Below are positions 1 to 8,354 of a DNA stretch of 57,308 nt, piece after piece. Position 1 is the first letter of the stretch. The number at the start of each line of letters is the position of its first letter. Below the pieces are notes generated by a model. That model was not told the origin of the DNA. It worked only from the letters and a program-made list of their open reading frames with translations, and searched no databases. A program made the position numbers and the translations under genes. Origin of the DNA: JBBQWZ01 sp038210135 (lineage in GTDB: Bacteria; Acidobacteriota; Terriglobia; Bryobacterales; Bryobacteraceae); contig JBBQWZ010000046.1 in assembly GCA_038210135.1 (NCBI GenBank), forward strand, positions 1 to 57,308, given 5' to 3'.

Positions 1-35
1 ATCTGCTCCAGGCTCCCCGCTTCCGTATCGTCCAT
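1..35 (-). CDS. Possible first codons of an outward-reading transposase (partial)
   Basis: Read outward, an ATG at 35 opens MDDTEAGSLEQ and runs off the contig end. It follows a purine-rich stretch that could serve as a ribosome binding site. The peptide is similar in style to the N-terminus of integrase-core (IS481-like) transposases that begin with an SLEQ segment, but 11 residues cannot prove this. The same fragment is present at the right end. It is listed because it explains the terminal repeat as an IS end. Confidence 0.3.
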   Translation of the reverse strand, partial: MDDTEAGSLEQ

Positions 36-138
36 GCTGATGACCAATCCCCAGCATCCCGATCCATCCCCTCTCCAGGCTCATCTTGCGTGAGAATCCA
101 TCCCCACCTTCAGGCTCATCTTGCGTGAGACAAGAGTG
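1..138. repeat. Left copy of a perfect 138-bp inverted terminal repeat
   Basis: Bases 1-138 are the exact reverse complement of 57171-57308. The match ends at 138/139 and the inner flanks are unrelated. Inside it, the 20-mer caggctcatcttgcgtgaga occurs twice, at 76-95 and 111-130, within imperfect 34-35 bp tandem units. The simplest reading is that both contig ends run into outward-facing copies of the same repeated element, probably an insertion sequence, where the assembly stopped. The gene content is chromosomal, so a linear replicon telomere is unlikely. Confidence 0.9.
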
Positions 139-172
139 CCACGGCGCCACGGCGCCACGTGAATGATACGAT

Positions 173-218
173 AAGGGCAGAGACCCCTCCGAGTCTCTGC
201 CCTTTTTTCTTTTTTCAT
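173..218 (+). terminator. Terminator-like hairpin directly in front of trxB
   Basis: Bases 173-184 pair perfectly with 193-204 (12 bp), with an 8-nt loop and then an almost unbroken T tract to about 215. This is a textbook intrinsic terminator shape. It sits 4-20 bases before the trxB start codon at 222 and leaves no room for a normal promoter between them. It may end transcription from the element on the left, or act as an attenuator for trxB. Confidence 0.7.
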
Positions 219-221
219 TAC

Positions 222-1145
222 ATGCGAAACGTGATCATTCTCGGGTCCGGCTGCGCCGGAAATACAGCGGCGGTCTATGCGGCGCGGGCGAATCTGAAGC
301 CGCTGGTTGTGGCCGGCCACGAGCCCGGTGGGCAATTGTCGATCACGACGCTGGTCGAAAATTTTCCCGGTTTCCCCGAAGGCGTTCAGGGGCCGGAACT
401 GGTCGAGAACATGAAGAAGCAGGCGGAGTCGTTCGGCGCCGAATATTTGCATGGCACTGTGAGCGAGGCTGATCTTTCGAAGCGGCCGTTCCGGCTAAAA
501 GTCGATGACGAATGGCATGAGACGCAGACGCTCATCGTGGCCACGGGTGCTTCGGCGCGCTGGCTGGGGCTGCCGAACGAGCAGAAGCTCATCGGCCACG
601 GCGTCAGTTCTTGCGCGACGTGCGACGGATTCTTTTACCGCAATAAAAAAATCATGGTCATCGGCGGCGGCGACACGGCGATGGAGGAGGCGAACTTCCT
701 CACGCGCTTTGGATCCGAAGTGGCGCTGGTTCATCGACGCGAGGAATTTCGCGCGTCGAAGATCATGGTAGACCGGATGAAGGCGAATCCGAAGATCGTG
801 CCGATCCTGAATACCGTGGTCGAGGATGTACACGGCGTCGACGAGGGAGTGGTGATAGGCGTCACGCTTCGCAACTTGGTAACTGGCGAGGTCACGCGGC
901 GGGAAGTGGATGGGTTCTTCGTGGCCATTGGGCACATTCCGAATACCAAGCCCTTTGCGGGGCAGCTGGATTTGGATTCAGAAGGCTATGTGATTTCGCA
1001 TGGCGGCGCGCGGACCAACATCACGGGCGTGTTCCACGCGGGCGACGTGCAGGATAGGGTATATCGCCAGGCGATTACCGCGGCCGGGGCCGGTTGTATG
1101 GCCGCGATCGAAGCAGAACGCTTCCTCGAAGCCGTCGGACACTAA
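222..1145 (+). CDS. trxB: Thioredoxin reductase (NADPH, FAD)
   Basis: A 307-residue cytosolic flavoprotein that passes electrons from NADPH to thioredoxin; the length is normal for the low-Mr bacterial family. The N-terminal FAD dinucleotide motif is GSGCAGNTAA (residues 8-17), with Cys where most family members have Pro. The redox CxxC is C131-C134 in CATCDGFF. The NADPH motif GGGDTAMEE follows, and the C-terminal FAD segment HAGDVQD is present. The ATG at 222 is preferred because the family starts with a short beta strand before GxGxxG; the upstream ATG at 159 would add 21 unrelated residues read through the hairpin. It is convergent with the kinase gene, two bases apart. Confidence 0.93.
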   Translation: MRNVIILGSGCAGNTAAVYAARANLKPLVVAGHEPGGQLSITTLVENFPGFPEGVQGPELVENMKKQAESFGAEYLHGTVSEADLSKRPFRLKVDDEWHETQTLIVATGASARWLGLPNEQKLIGHGVSSCATCDGFFYRNKKIMVIGGGDTAMEEANFLTRFGSEVALVHRREEFRASKIMVDRMKANPKIVPILNTVVEDVHGVDEGVVIGVTLRNLVTGEVTRREVDGFFVAIGHIPNTKPFAGQLDLDSEGYVISHGGARTNITGVFHAGDVQDRVYRQAITAAGAGCMAAIEAERFLEAVGH

Positions 1146-1147
1146 AC

Positions 1148-3877
1148 CTACCAGGGGTGTTTTGCGAGATTGCGCGTGTGCCGCCACTTCGTGAATTCAT
1201 TCTGCTCGGGCCAGTTCAGCCATAGCGCCTTTATTTTTTCAACCCACTCGCGCTCTTTTTCGGAGTTGCCTTCCGCGTGTGCAAGCGTTGCCTGGGTTTG
1301 ATAGAAGTTCGAAACACCGCTCGCGAAGTACATCTCATGCTCGGGCGAAACTGCCCATTTTTCAACGAAGGGCGCAGCTTTGTCGAGGTCCGCATGCGCC
1401 GCCCGAAAATCCCGGGCCGCGATGTCGATATACGCTTTCATCCGATAGCCGTTGACCAGAAACAGCTGTCCTGGCGCGCCGGGTGCGCCTTTGACTCCTT
1501 GTTCCTGTATGACTAAACCGTCCGCGACGGTACGCTGGGCATCCTTCAAACGGCCGAGCTGACTGTAGGTGGAGGCCAGGCGCATCAGGCCGACGTGGAT
1601 GCGGCTGTCGTAATGCAGGATTCCGGGCGACGTCGCTTTCAGCTCCCGCGTGAGAGCCAGACTTTCGAGAAGCTTGGGCAAGGCCTCTTTAGGGCGTCCC
1701 ATTTCCGCATAGAGAATACCGAGGCCTACTCCATCGATCGCGCGAAGGTCCTTTGCGTCGGCATTGTTGGGATCTTTGGCGGTAAGCCGCGTCGTGATTT
1801 CGCTCGACTTGAGACGCCAGGGCAGCGCGCCTTCCGGATCGTCCATGGAAGGCTTGGTTTCCTCGAATTGCAGAGTATTCAGGTGCTGGTAGACGATGGA
1901 CGCCTGGCGCAGGAGACGCGGATCGTCGGGCGTTTTGGCCAATTCCTCCTCGGTGATGCGGCGAGCTGCATCGAGGCCGGTGCGGGCTGCCGTCATCTCG
2001 CCGAACATGCGTTTAACGGCGGCGCTCGCTACGGCGGTCGCCACATAATCGAGCCGATTTGGGCGAGTCGGATAGCGGGCGGCGATCTGTTCACGACGGT
2101 GTTCGGCCAGCTTATAGAGTGCAACCGCCGGACGCATCTCGACATCGCCGTAATGGAACGAGGCCAGGGTGGCTTCACCGAAGGCGAGCATTTGCTGAAC
2201 CTTCTCATTCGCCGGATCGCGCTTTTCCGCCTCGTGAGCCAGTTCGATGCTGCGGCGTAGGCTGGTTTTGGCCTCGTCGTCTTTCTCGAGATTCCAGAGA
2301 TTCTGCGCGAGGCCTACGTGGGCGGCCGATAGCGTGATGGCGTACTTGGGCGGGTCCGAACGGTACAGTCGCTCGGCGACCTCTACGGCTTTCCGGTAAC
2401 TCTTGGTAGCCTCGGACAACTGTCCGAGGTTCGCGGATCCTCGGCGGCCTTGGACATCGCCGATTCTGCCGTACGCGGTGGCGAGATCCTCGAGCAGCGC
2501 GGAGTCGTTGCCGGCACTCTGCGAAAGTTTGTCGAGGTATTGCAGGCCGGTGGAGACTACGAGCGCGCGTGCTTTGGTGGTTCCGTCCACCTTCGCGATT
2601 TCGTCGTGCACGTCGAACACGAACTTGTTGGCGAGTCCGCGGACCATCTCGAAGCGTTCGGCGGCAATACGCGCCTGGCGGGCAGCGGCGAGCATTCCGC
2701 CGACGAGCGAAAGCGCGATGGCGGCGGCGGCGGCGATCCCCCATTTATGCCGTCGAATGTATTTTCCGGCGCGGTACCCGAGCGTATCCGGGCGGGCCAG
2801 GACGGGCAAGCCTTCGAGGTACCGGCGGATGTCTTCAGAGAATTGATCGGCCGATACGTAGCGCCGCGCGGCAACCTTATGCATCGCCTTCAGCACGATG
2901 TTGTCGAGATCGCCGGACAACTGCCTTCGCAGAGTCGGCAATGCGTCGCTGGGTCGCACCGTATCCGTTTCGCAGATGACGCGGGCAATTTCGAGAGCGG
3001 AGCGGTCTTTGAACTGGTGCGCGCGTTCGCCAGTCAGCATTTCGTAGAGGACGGCGCCGAGCGAGTAGATGTCGGTGGCCGTCGTGACTTCCTCGCCGCG
3101 AACCTGTTCCGGACTGGCATAGTCCGGCGTCATCACCTGCGCCCCGGTGAGGGTCATCGTCGCAGCCTGATCGTGGCTGGCTTCGAGCACCTTCGCGATT
3201 CCGAAGTCGAGCAGCTTGGGCTCGCCCTCGTTGGTAACCAGAATATTCCCCGGCTTGATGTCGCGATGAACGATCATGCGTTGGTGGGCGTGCTGGACGG
3301 CCGCGCAAATCGACCTAAAAAGCTCCAGACGCTTATCGAGAGAAAGCTGCTCTTCGCGGCCGTAATCCATCAGGGCGCGGCCTTTGATGAGCTCCATCAC
3401 GAAGTAGGGGCGCCCGTCGCCGGTGGTTCCGCCGTCGAAAATGCGGGCGATGTTGGGATGGTTCAGACCGGCGAGCAACTTCCGCTCCGACTTGAAGCGA
3501 TTGATCAGTTGGGCGGAATCGAGTCCGTGGGCCACCAGTTTGATCGCGACCGCGTGATGGAACTCGTCGTCACAGCGGAAGGCTTCATAGACGACACCCA
3601 TGCCGCCTTTGCCGACTTGGCGGACGATCTCATAATTACCGATTCTGGTGCCGGCCTCGACTGTAGTTCCGGCGATGTAGCCGGAGCGGGCGACGTCGAT
3701 CTGCTGGTGGATTCCGGTGAAGTCTTCGGACTCGCTGGCGAGCAGCGAATTGGCCTCGGTGAACAAGCCCTGGTCGCCTTGGCAGGCTTTCCGGAGCCAC
3801 TCGTCGCGCATTTCCGTAGGCTGCGCGAGCGCGCCGTCAATCATGTCCGAGAGATTGCGCCATCGATCCGAGGTCAT
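1148..3877 (-). CDS. Membrane Ser/Thr protein kinase with TPR-type C-terminal half
   Basis: A PknB-family kinase of about 909 residues. The catalytic domain spans roughly residues 80-350: glycine loop GKGGMG, VAIK lysine near 112, HRDIKPGN near 201, DFG near 224 and SPEQ in the activation segment. A hydrophobic Ala-rich segment near 378-395 is the single membrane span. The remaining 500 residues are helical repeats of TPR character, probably an extracytoplasmic sensor or protein-binding arm. The start at 3877 is chosen because AGGTGA lies just before it. It begins 25 bp after the ECF sigma gene ends, so the pair is very likely cotranscribed. Targets are unknown; sigma-kinase pairs of this kind are typical of Acidobacteriota (family knowledge). 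Confidence 0.88.
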   Translation of the reverse strand: MTSDRWRNLSDMIDGALAQPTEMRDEWLRKACQGDQGLFTEANSLLASESEDFTGIHQQIDVARSGYIAGTTVEAGTRIGNYEIVRQVGKGGMGVVYEAFRCDDEFHHAVAIKLVAHGLDSAQLINRFKSERKLLAGLNHPNIARIFDGGTTGDGRPYFVMELIKGRALMDYGREEQLSLDKRLELFRSICAAVQHAHQRMIVHRDIKPGNILVTNEGEPKLLDFGIAKVLEASHDQAATMTLTGAQVMTPDYASPEQVRGEEVTTATDIYSLGAVLYEMLTGERAHQFKDRSALEIARVICETDTVRPSDALPTLRRQLSGDLDNIVLKAMHKVAARRYVSADQFSEDIRRYLEGLPVLARPDTLGYRAGKYIRRHKWGIAAAAAIALSLVGGMLAAARQARIAAERFEMVRGLANKFVFDVHDEIAKVDGTTKARALVVSTGLQYLDKLSQSAGNDSALLEDLATAYGRIGDVQGRRGSANLGQLSEATKSYRKAVEVAERLYRSDPPKYAITLSAAHVGLAQNLWNLEKDDEAKTSLRRSIELAHEAEKRDPANEKVQQMLAFGEATLASFHYGDVEMRPAVALYKLAEHRREQIAARYPTRPNRLDYVATAVASAAVKRMFGEMTAARTGLDAARRITEEELAKTPDDPRLLRQASIVYQHLNTLQFEETKPSMDDPEGALPWRLKSSEITTRLTAKDPNNADAKDLRAIDGVGLGILYAEMGRPKEALPKLLESLALTRELKATSPGILHYDSRIHVGLMRLASTYSQLGRLKDAQRTVADGLVIQEQGVKGAPGAPGQLFLVNGYRMKAYIDIAARDFRAAHADLDKAAPFVEKWAVSPEHEMYFASGVSNFYQTQATLAHAEGNSEKEREWVEKIKALWLNWPEQNEFTKWRHTRNLAKHPW

Positions 3878-3902
3878 CGCATCACCTGGGTCCGGCCTCC
3901 AA

Positions 3903-4451
3903 TTACGCAAACTGTTCCCGCAGCCAGGCGCGCCCGAGAAGCAGGTCGCGGCGAACGGTGGGGAGAGAAAGGCTGAGCGCCTCGCTGATCTCTTCGGCCT
4001 TGAGGCCGCCGAAATAGTGGAGTTCGACCACCTGCAGTTTGCGCGCGTCCCAGTCCGCCATCTTCGTCAGCGCGTCGTCGAGGTCGAGGATGATGTCGAG
4101 GTTCCCGGGTCCCACAGCGATCTCTTCGACCAGCACTTTCTTGACGTCGCCGCCGCGTTTTAGCGCGGAACGCCGCCGGGCGTACTCGACCAGAATCTGG
4201 CGCATGATATGGGCGGCGATGCCGAAGAAATGGGCGCGATCCTTCCAGGTCGCTTCGTCCTGACGAACCATCCGCATGTACGCCTCGTGGATCAGGATGG
4301 TGGGCTGGAGGGTGTGGCCGGGCCGTTCATTTCGCATTAACGAAGCGGCAATTTTATGGAGTTCGGAGTAAACCGCGGGCAGAAGCCGCTCAATGGCGTC
4401 CTCGCGGTTGCCCCATTGCAACAGGACTTCCGTGATGTCGCCGTGCTCCAC
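3903..4451 (-). CDS. RNA polymerase sigma factor, ECF subfamily (sigma70_ECF type)
   Basis: About 182 residues. Region 2 is seen around LLPAVYSELHKIA and the region after RPGHTLQPT, and the region 4 helix-turn-helix is near the C-terminus (AEEISEALSLSLPTVRRDL). This is the family found next to Ser/Thr kinases in Acidobacteriota and Planctomycetota. No ATG lies in a suitable place; the GTG at 4451 gives an N-terminus that aligns with the second sigma at 16466-17050. The gene lies 29 bp after mutS2 and 25 bp before the kinase. It probably directs transcription in answer to a signal handled by the kinase, though the regulon is unknown. Confidence 0.87.
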   Translation of the reverse strand: MEHGDITEVLLQWGNREDAIERLLPAVYSELHKIAASLMRNERPGHTLQPTILIHEAYMRMVRQDEATWKDRAHFFGIAAHIMRQILVEYARRRSALKRGGDVKKVLVEEIAVGPGNLDIILDLDDALTKMADWDARKLQVVELHYFGGLKAEEISEALSLSLPTVRRDLLLGRAWLREQFA

Positions 4452-4480
4452 CGGACTAGCATACCAACTGGCTGTGCGTG

Positions 4481-6910
4481 TTAGCTGTCGCGCAGCTCGA
4501 CGATCGTGGCTCCGGCGCCGCCTTCGCCCTGGGTGGCTTCGTAGAACTTGGCGACGTGTGGACTCTTCCGCAGCAGCTCGGCGACGGCGCGTTTCAGCAC
4601 GCCCATCCCGTGGCCGTGGACAATCCGGATCCGCTGTACTTCGGCCATGGCGGCGTTGTCCACGAAGCGGTCCACTTCGTCGATGGCCTCTTCGGCGCGC
4701 TTTCCGATGACGTTGATTTCGCGATAGCCGCCATCCCATGAGGGTCCGGCGGGAGCTTGCGTAAAGGTGACGCCCTTCGGCAGCTTCAGGCCGCCGTCGT
4801 CTGCAAACACCTCCTCGATGTCGTCGCGGGTGACCTTCATCTTGAGGAAGCCGGCTTCGACTTCGATCGTGCCGTTCTCCTGGACGCGCCGGACTCTGGC
4901 CAGTTGGCGAACGCCTTTTAAGCGAACACGCACTCCTTCGGCGATCTTTAGAGGCGCGGGGCCTGCCGAGGACGGCCGGTACGGAACTCCTATCTCCGCG
5001 GATATCGATTCTTGAAACTCGCGCCGGGTTTTGGCGACCTTACGCAAGGCGTGCTCGGAGGCTTTGCGCTGCTCGACGTTCTGCGTGATCTGCTCGATCG
5101 TCTGCCGCGCTTTCTCGTCGAATTCTTTGGCCAGCCGGTCGCTTCGCTCCTCGACTTCGCGGATCTTCGCCGTATATTTCCGCTCCCATTCCTTTTCGAG
5201 GGCGGCTTCGCGGGCGGCGACGGCGGCTAACTGCGTTTGGAGTTCCTTTTCGGTTTTGGAAGCGGCCTCCAATTGTTCGTGCAACTGACTGAGGAAGCGC
5301 TGCATTTCCCGCTCGGCGCCGGAAAGGTTGGCGCGCGCCCTTTCGATTAACGACGGAGCGAGTCCGAGGCGGCTGGCGATATCGAGGCCGGCCGATTTCC
5401 CCGGCGCACCGGTTCGCAGTTGATAGGTGGGTTCGAGGGTCGCTTCGTCGAAGCCCATCGAAGCATTGACGACCCCGGGGGTGTTGGCGCCCCAAATCTT
5501 CATTGCCCGCAGATGGGTGGATGCCAAGGTGAAAGCGCCACTCTGGCGAAAAGATTCGAGAACGGCGACGCCCAGCGCGCCGCCTTCGTCGGGGTCGGTC
5601 GCGCGGCCTAACTCGTCGAGCAACACCAGCGAATCCGGCGTCGCCTCGTTCAGCATCTCGCCGACGCGGATGATGTGCGCGGAAAACGACGAAAGGCTTT
5701 GTTCGAGCGACTGATGATCGCCGACGTCGGCGAGAACGCGGTCAAACAGCGGGAATTCCGCGGACGCCGCGGGCACCGGCAGACCGGCTTGGGCCATCAG
5801 CGAGAGAAGGCCGATGGTCTTCATGACGACTGTCTTCCCGCCGGTGTTGGGGCCGCTGATCAGCAGGGTCCGATGCTGTTCGTCGAGCTCGAGAGTAACA
5901 GGGACCACCGATTTCTTCTGCCGTTTCAGGATGTCTTCGAGCAGCGGATGGCGGGCCTCGCGTAGCAGAACACGCCGGACCGATCCGCTCAGCGCCGGTA
6001 CGGAGCAGTTGAATTCGATGGCGAAATCCGCCTTCGCGAAAAGTAAGTCCAGCCGGGCGAGTGCCTTTGCCGCGGCGGCGATTTCCGGTGCATGCTGGCG
6101 AAGGCGCTCCGTCATTTCGCGAAGGATGCGATGGACCTCGCGCATCTCTTCTTCGTTCAGCCGAACCAGTTCGTTGTTAAGATCGATGGTTTCGAGCGGC
6201 TCGATGAACAGGGTCTGTCCGCTGCCGGATGCGGAATGGATGACGCCATCCACCTTGCGTTTCTGGCCCGCGATGATGGGCACGACGAAACGTTCGTTCC
6301 GAATCGTAACGAATTCTTCCTGCAATAATCCGTCCTCGCGATGGGCTTTGAGGAAGCGTTCGAGCGACGACTGAATGTGTTTCTGCTGCTTTTCGATCTC
6401 GCGCCGGAGGCGATGCAAGGCGACGCTCGCGTCATCGGCGAGGGAGCCGTCGGGGTTGATCTTGCCATTGAGCTCTTTCGCCAGCGGACGCAAATCGCCG
6501 AATTCGCGGACTACGTCGGCGAGCCGCGGATACTTTTCCTCGACGCCCGTCAGCATCGCGCGAACGTCTCCGGCGCGATCGATGAGCGCGGACAAGTGCC
6601 GGATCTGCATCGCTTCGAGGCCGGAGCCTTCGATTCTCAGCAAAGAAACTGCGCGGGAAGTGTCAGGCAGGTCGGAGAAGCGAATGCGAGCGACAGCGCC
6701 GCGGGCTGCCGCGGCGGATTGGTCGCCGCGCGTGTTCCGCATGTACTCGATGGCTTGCACGGTGTCGGCGTGCGCGTCGCGGATCCAGTCCGCATCGAAG
6801 CGCGGCTCGATTTCATCGAGCAACGCATGCCCGGCGGCGCTTCCGACGTAGCGGCCGACCAGTTCGCGCAAGGCGTCGAATTCCAAGATGTCTGCGCTAA
6901 ACGTATTCAA
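4481..6910 (-). CDS. mutS2: MutS2 family ATPase/endonuclease with C-terminal Smr domain
   Basis: 809 residues, the usual MutS2 length. The MutS clamp and core region fills the N-terminal half. Walker A GPNTGGKT is near residue 353, Walker B VLLDELGRATDP follows, and then comes a long coiled-coil segment rich in Glu/Lys/Arg (about 520-630). A KOW-like patch and the Smr nuclease domain (about 730-809, VHGHGMGVL) close the protein. The family acts on recombination intermediates and on collided ribosomes rather than in classical mismatch repair. The Smr glycine motif reads HGHGMG where HGxGTG is common. It lies 42 bp downstream of the Nudix gene and 29 bp upstream of the sigma gene. Confidence 0.93.
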   Translation of the reverse strand: MNTFSADILEFDALRELVGRYVGSAAGHALLDEIEPRFDADWIRDAHADTVQAIEYMRNTRGDQSAAAARGAVARIRFSDLPDTSRAVSLLRIEGSGLEAMQIRHLSALIDRAGDVRAMLTGVEEKYPRLADVVREFGDLRPLAKELNGKINPDGSLADDASVALHRLRREIEKQQKHIQSSLERFLKAHREDGLLQEEFVTIRNERFVVPIIAGQKRKVDGVIHSASGSGQTLFIEPLETIDLNNELVRLNEEEMREVHRILREMTERLRQHAPEIAAAAKALARLDLLFAKADFAIEFNCSVPALSGSVRRVLLREARHPLLEDILKRQKKSVVPVTLELDEQHRTLLISGPNTGGKTVVMKTIGLLSLMAQAGLPVPAASAEFPLFDRVLADVGDHQSLEQSLSSFSAHIIRVGEMLNEATPDSLVLLDELGRATDPDEGGALGVAVLESFRQSGAFTLASTHLRAMKIWGANTPGVVNASMGFDEATLEPTYQLRTGAPGKSAGLDIASRLGLAPSLIERARANLSGAEREMQRFLSQLHEQLEAASKTEKELQTQLAAVAAREAALEKEWERKYTAKIREVEERSDRLAKEFDEKARQTIEQITQNVEQRKASEHALRKVAKTRREFQESISAEIGVPYRPSSAGPAPLKIAEGVRVRLKGVRQLARVRRVQENGTIEVEAGFLKMKVTRDDIEEVFADDGGLKLPKGVTFTQAPAGPSWDGGYREINVIGKRAEEAIDEVDRFVDNAAMAEVQRIRIVHGHGMGVLKRAVAELLRKSPHVAKFYEATQGEGGAGATIVELRDS

Positions 6911-6952
6911 TCGGTGGAACCTCGTGGCGGAACGCGGGGATTCGGGAAAGAG

Positions 6953-7420
6953 CTAGAGGTCGCGGTCCTCGAAAGCCCGCTCGATGACTTCGAGCGTCCC
7001 TTCGGTCAGCGGGTACTTTTCGAGCATCCGCCGCGGAACCCAGGCGACCCGGCTGACATCATCCGCCGGAGCTAACTCTCCACTCACCACTTTACACACG
7101 TAATCGACGAGGACATAGTGATACTCGGCGCGTCCGTCGCTGTCACGAAGAATGCGCTCAAAGATTTCGTGGACAAAGAGCGGCCGAACGTGAAGGCCGG
7201 TTTCTTCCAAGATTTCGCGACACAGGCCGTCCGTCAGGGTTTCACCGGTCTCGAGAACCCCGCCGGGCAACGACCAAAGTCCTTTGAGCGGCGAGCGTCC
7301 GCGCTCGACCAGCAGAATCGAACTGCGCTTTAGAATGATCGCGCCGACGCCCAGCACGGGGCGTTCCGGATAGCGCCTTGATTTGCGGCTGCTCGGTTTG
7401 GCGGCGCTAGTACGAGGCAC
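6953..7420 (-). CDS. Nudix hydrolase
   Basis: 155 residues. The Nudix box is complete: G54-x5-E60-x7-R68-E69-I-L-E72-E73-x-G75-L76. It would hydrolyse a nucleoside diphosphate linked to another group (ADP-ribose, oxidised nucleotides or similar). The exact substrate cannot be told, although the length and the LGVGAIIL start resemble ADP-ribose pyrophosphatase-like members. The first 16 residues are basic and Ser-rich, so the true start could be a little further in. The start overlaps the end of the SMP-30 gene by 14 bp, which suggests translational coupling, and mutS2 follows. A role in nucleotide-pool housekeeping beside MutS2 is an inference. Confidence 0.88.
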   Translation of the reverse strand: MPRTSAAKPSSRKSRRYPERPVLGVGAIILKRSSILLVERGRSPLKGLWSLPGGVLETGETLTDGLCREILEETGLHVRPLFVHEIFERILRDSDGRAEYHYVLVDYVCKVVSGELAPADDVSRVAWVPRRMLEKYPLTEGTLEVIERAFEDRDL

Positions 7421-8288
7421 CCTTGACGCCTAACTTCACGCGGAAAACCGAAGTTTTCGCCGTGATATACAAGGTGCTGAGATCGCCGTCGCCAAACGTG
7501 CAGTTGGACGGCGTTTCGGCGGTCTCGATTTTTCCCAGAAGTTTCGCGTCGTGGCTATAGACGAACAGATACTTGGCCGCCACATACAGATTCCCCTTCT
7601 CATCGGTTCGGATTCCGCCCGGCACGCCTTCGATTCCGGAAATTACCACGCGCGGGTTGGATGCGTTTGCGCCGCGATCGAGGTCGAACGCGTAGATGGC
7701 CCGCTCATCCGAATTTGAGACGTACAAGATCCGGCCGTTCGGCGACAGCGTGATGCCGTTGGGGCGGGTCTGCCATTTCGCAACGACATCGAGTTCGCCT
7801 TTAGGGCTGATGTGAAAGATGCCGTAGAAATCGAGCTCGCGGTTCGAGGCCTGGTTGCCAAAAGCCGGATCCGTGAACCAGATGTGTCCGTCTTTCCGGA
7901 CGACCAAATCGTTCGGCGCATTGAAGCGCTTGCCTTCGAACTTGTCGGCAAGGACTTCCAGCTTGCTTTTCTTGCTGTCGTAGCGCGTGACGCGGCGTTC
8001 GCGAAATTCGCAGCTGTAAAGCCGTCCAGCTGGATCGAAAGCATTGCCACTCGGGCCGCCAGGACGATCGGAGGGCTGGGCGGCTCCTCTGCCTGTCCAA
8101 CTGTAAATCTTGTTGGTAACGGTGTCGCTCCATAGCAGCGCTGCGCCGGACCAGGCTGGTCCTTCGGCGAAACGGAGGCCGGCCTGGATCCGTTCGATGC
8201 TGTAGTTGGCGAGGTCCTGAGCGCTTAGGCTGACGAGCGCCGCGAATGCCAAGGCGACGGCGTTTCGAATGGCAGACCCGAGTCTCAC
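7407..8288 (-). CDS. SMP-30/gluconolactonase-like beta-propeller, exported
   Basis: About 293 residues from the GTG at 8288. The first 25 residues form a signal peptide (basic start, then ALAFAALVSLSAQ). The body shows the six-bladed propeller pattern of the SMP-30/LRE family: FAEGPAW near the start, NAPNDLVV, LWFTDP-type motif (IWFTDPAF) and NGITLSPNG, which carry the metal-binding Glu/Asn/Asp residues. Likely a periplasmic lactonase for sugar acids, or a related binding propeller. The longer frame open to 8459 runs through the divergent gene and is not used. It heads the tight minus-strand run SMP-30, Nudix, mutS2, sigma, kinase. Confidence 0.85.
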   Translation of the reverse strand: MRLGSAIRNAVALAFAALVSLSAQDLANYSIERIQAGLRFAEGPAWSGAALLWSDTVTNKIYSWTGRGAAQPSDRPGGPSGNAFDPAGRLYSCEFRERRVTRYDSKKSKLEVLADKFEGKRFNAPNDLVVRKDGHIWFTDPAFGNQASNRELDFYGIFHISPKGELDVVAKWQTRPNGITLSPNGRILYVSNSDERAIYAFDLDRGANASNPRVVISGIEGVPGGIRTDEKGNLYVAAKYLFVYSHDAKLLGKIETAETPSNCTFGDGDLSTLYITAKTSVFRVKLGVKGASY

Positions 8289-8354
8289 AAACCCTACTGT
8301 AAGCCATGGCGGGGCGTTTGCCCGGGTATTTACGATCGGCGTTACTATTAGCGA

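Noticed and set aside
137..160. Short gccacggc tandem repeat next to the left terminal repeat
   Set aside because: Only about three imperfect 8-9 bp units; too short to assign meaning.
2450..3976. 508-codon plus-strand frame opposite the first kinase gene
   Set aside because: It is a shadow of the kinase frame: no recognisable domain, and the minus-strand frame has all kinase motifs.
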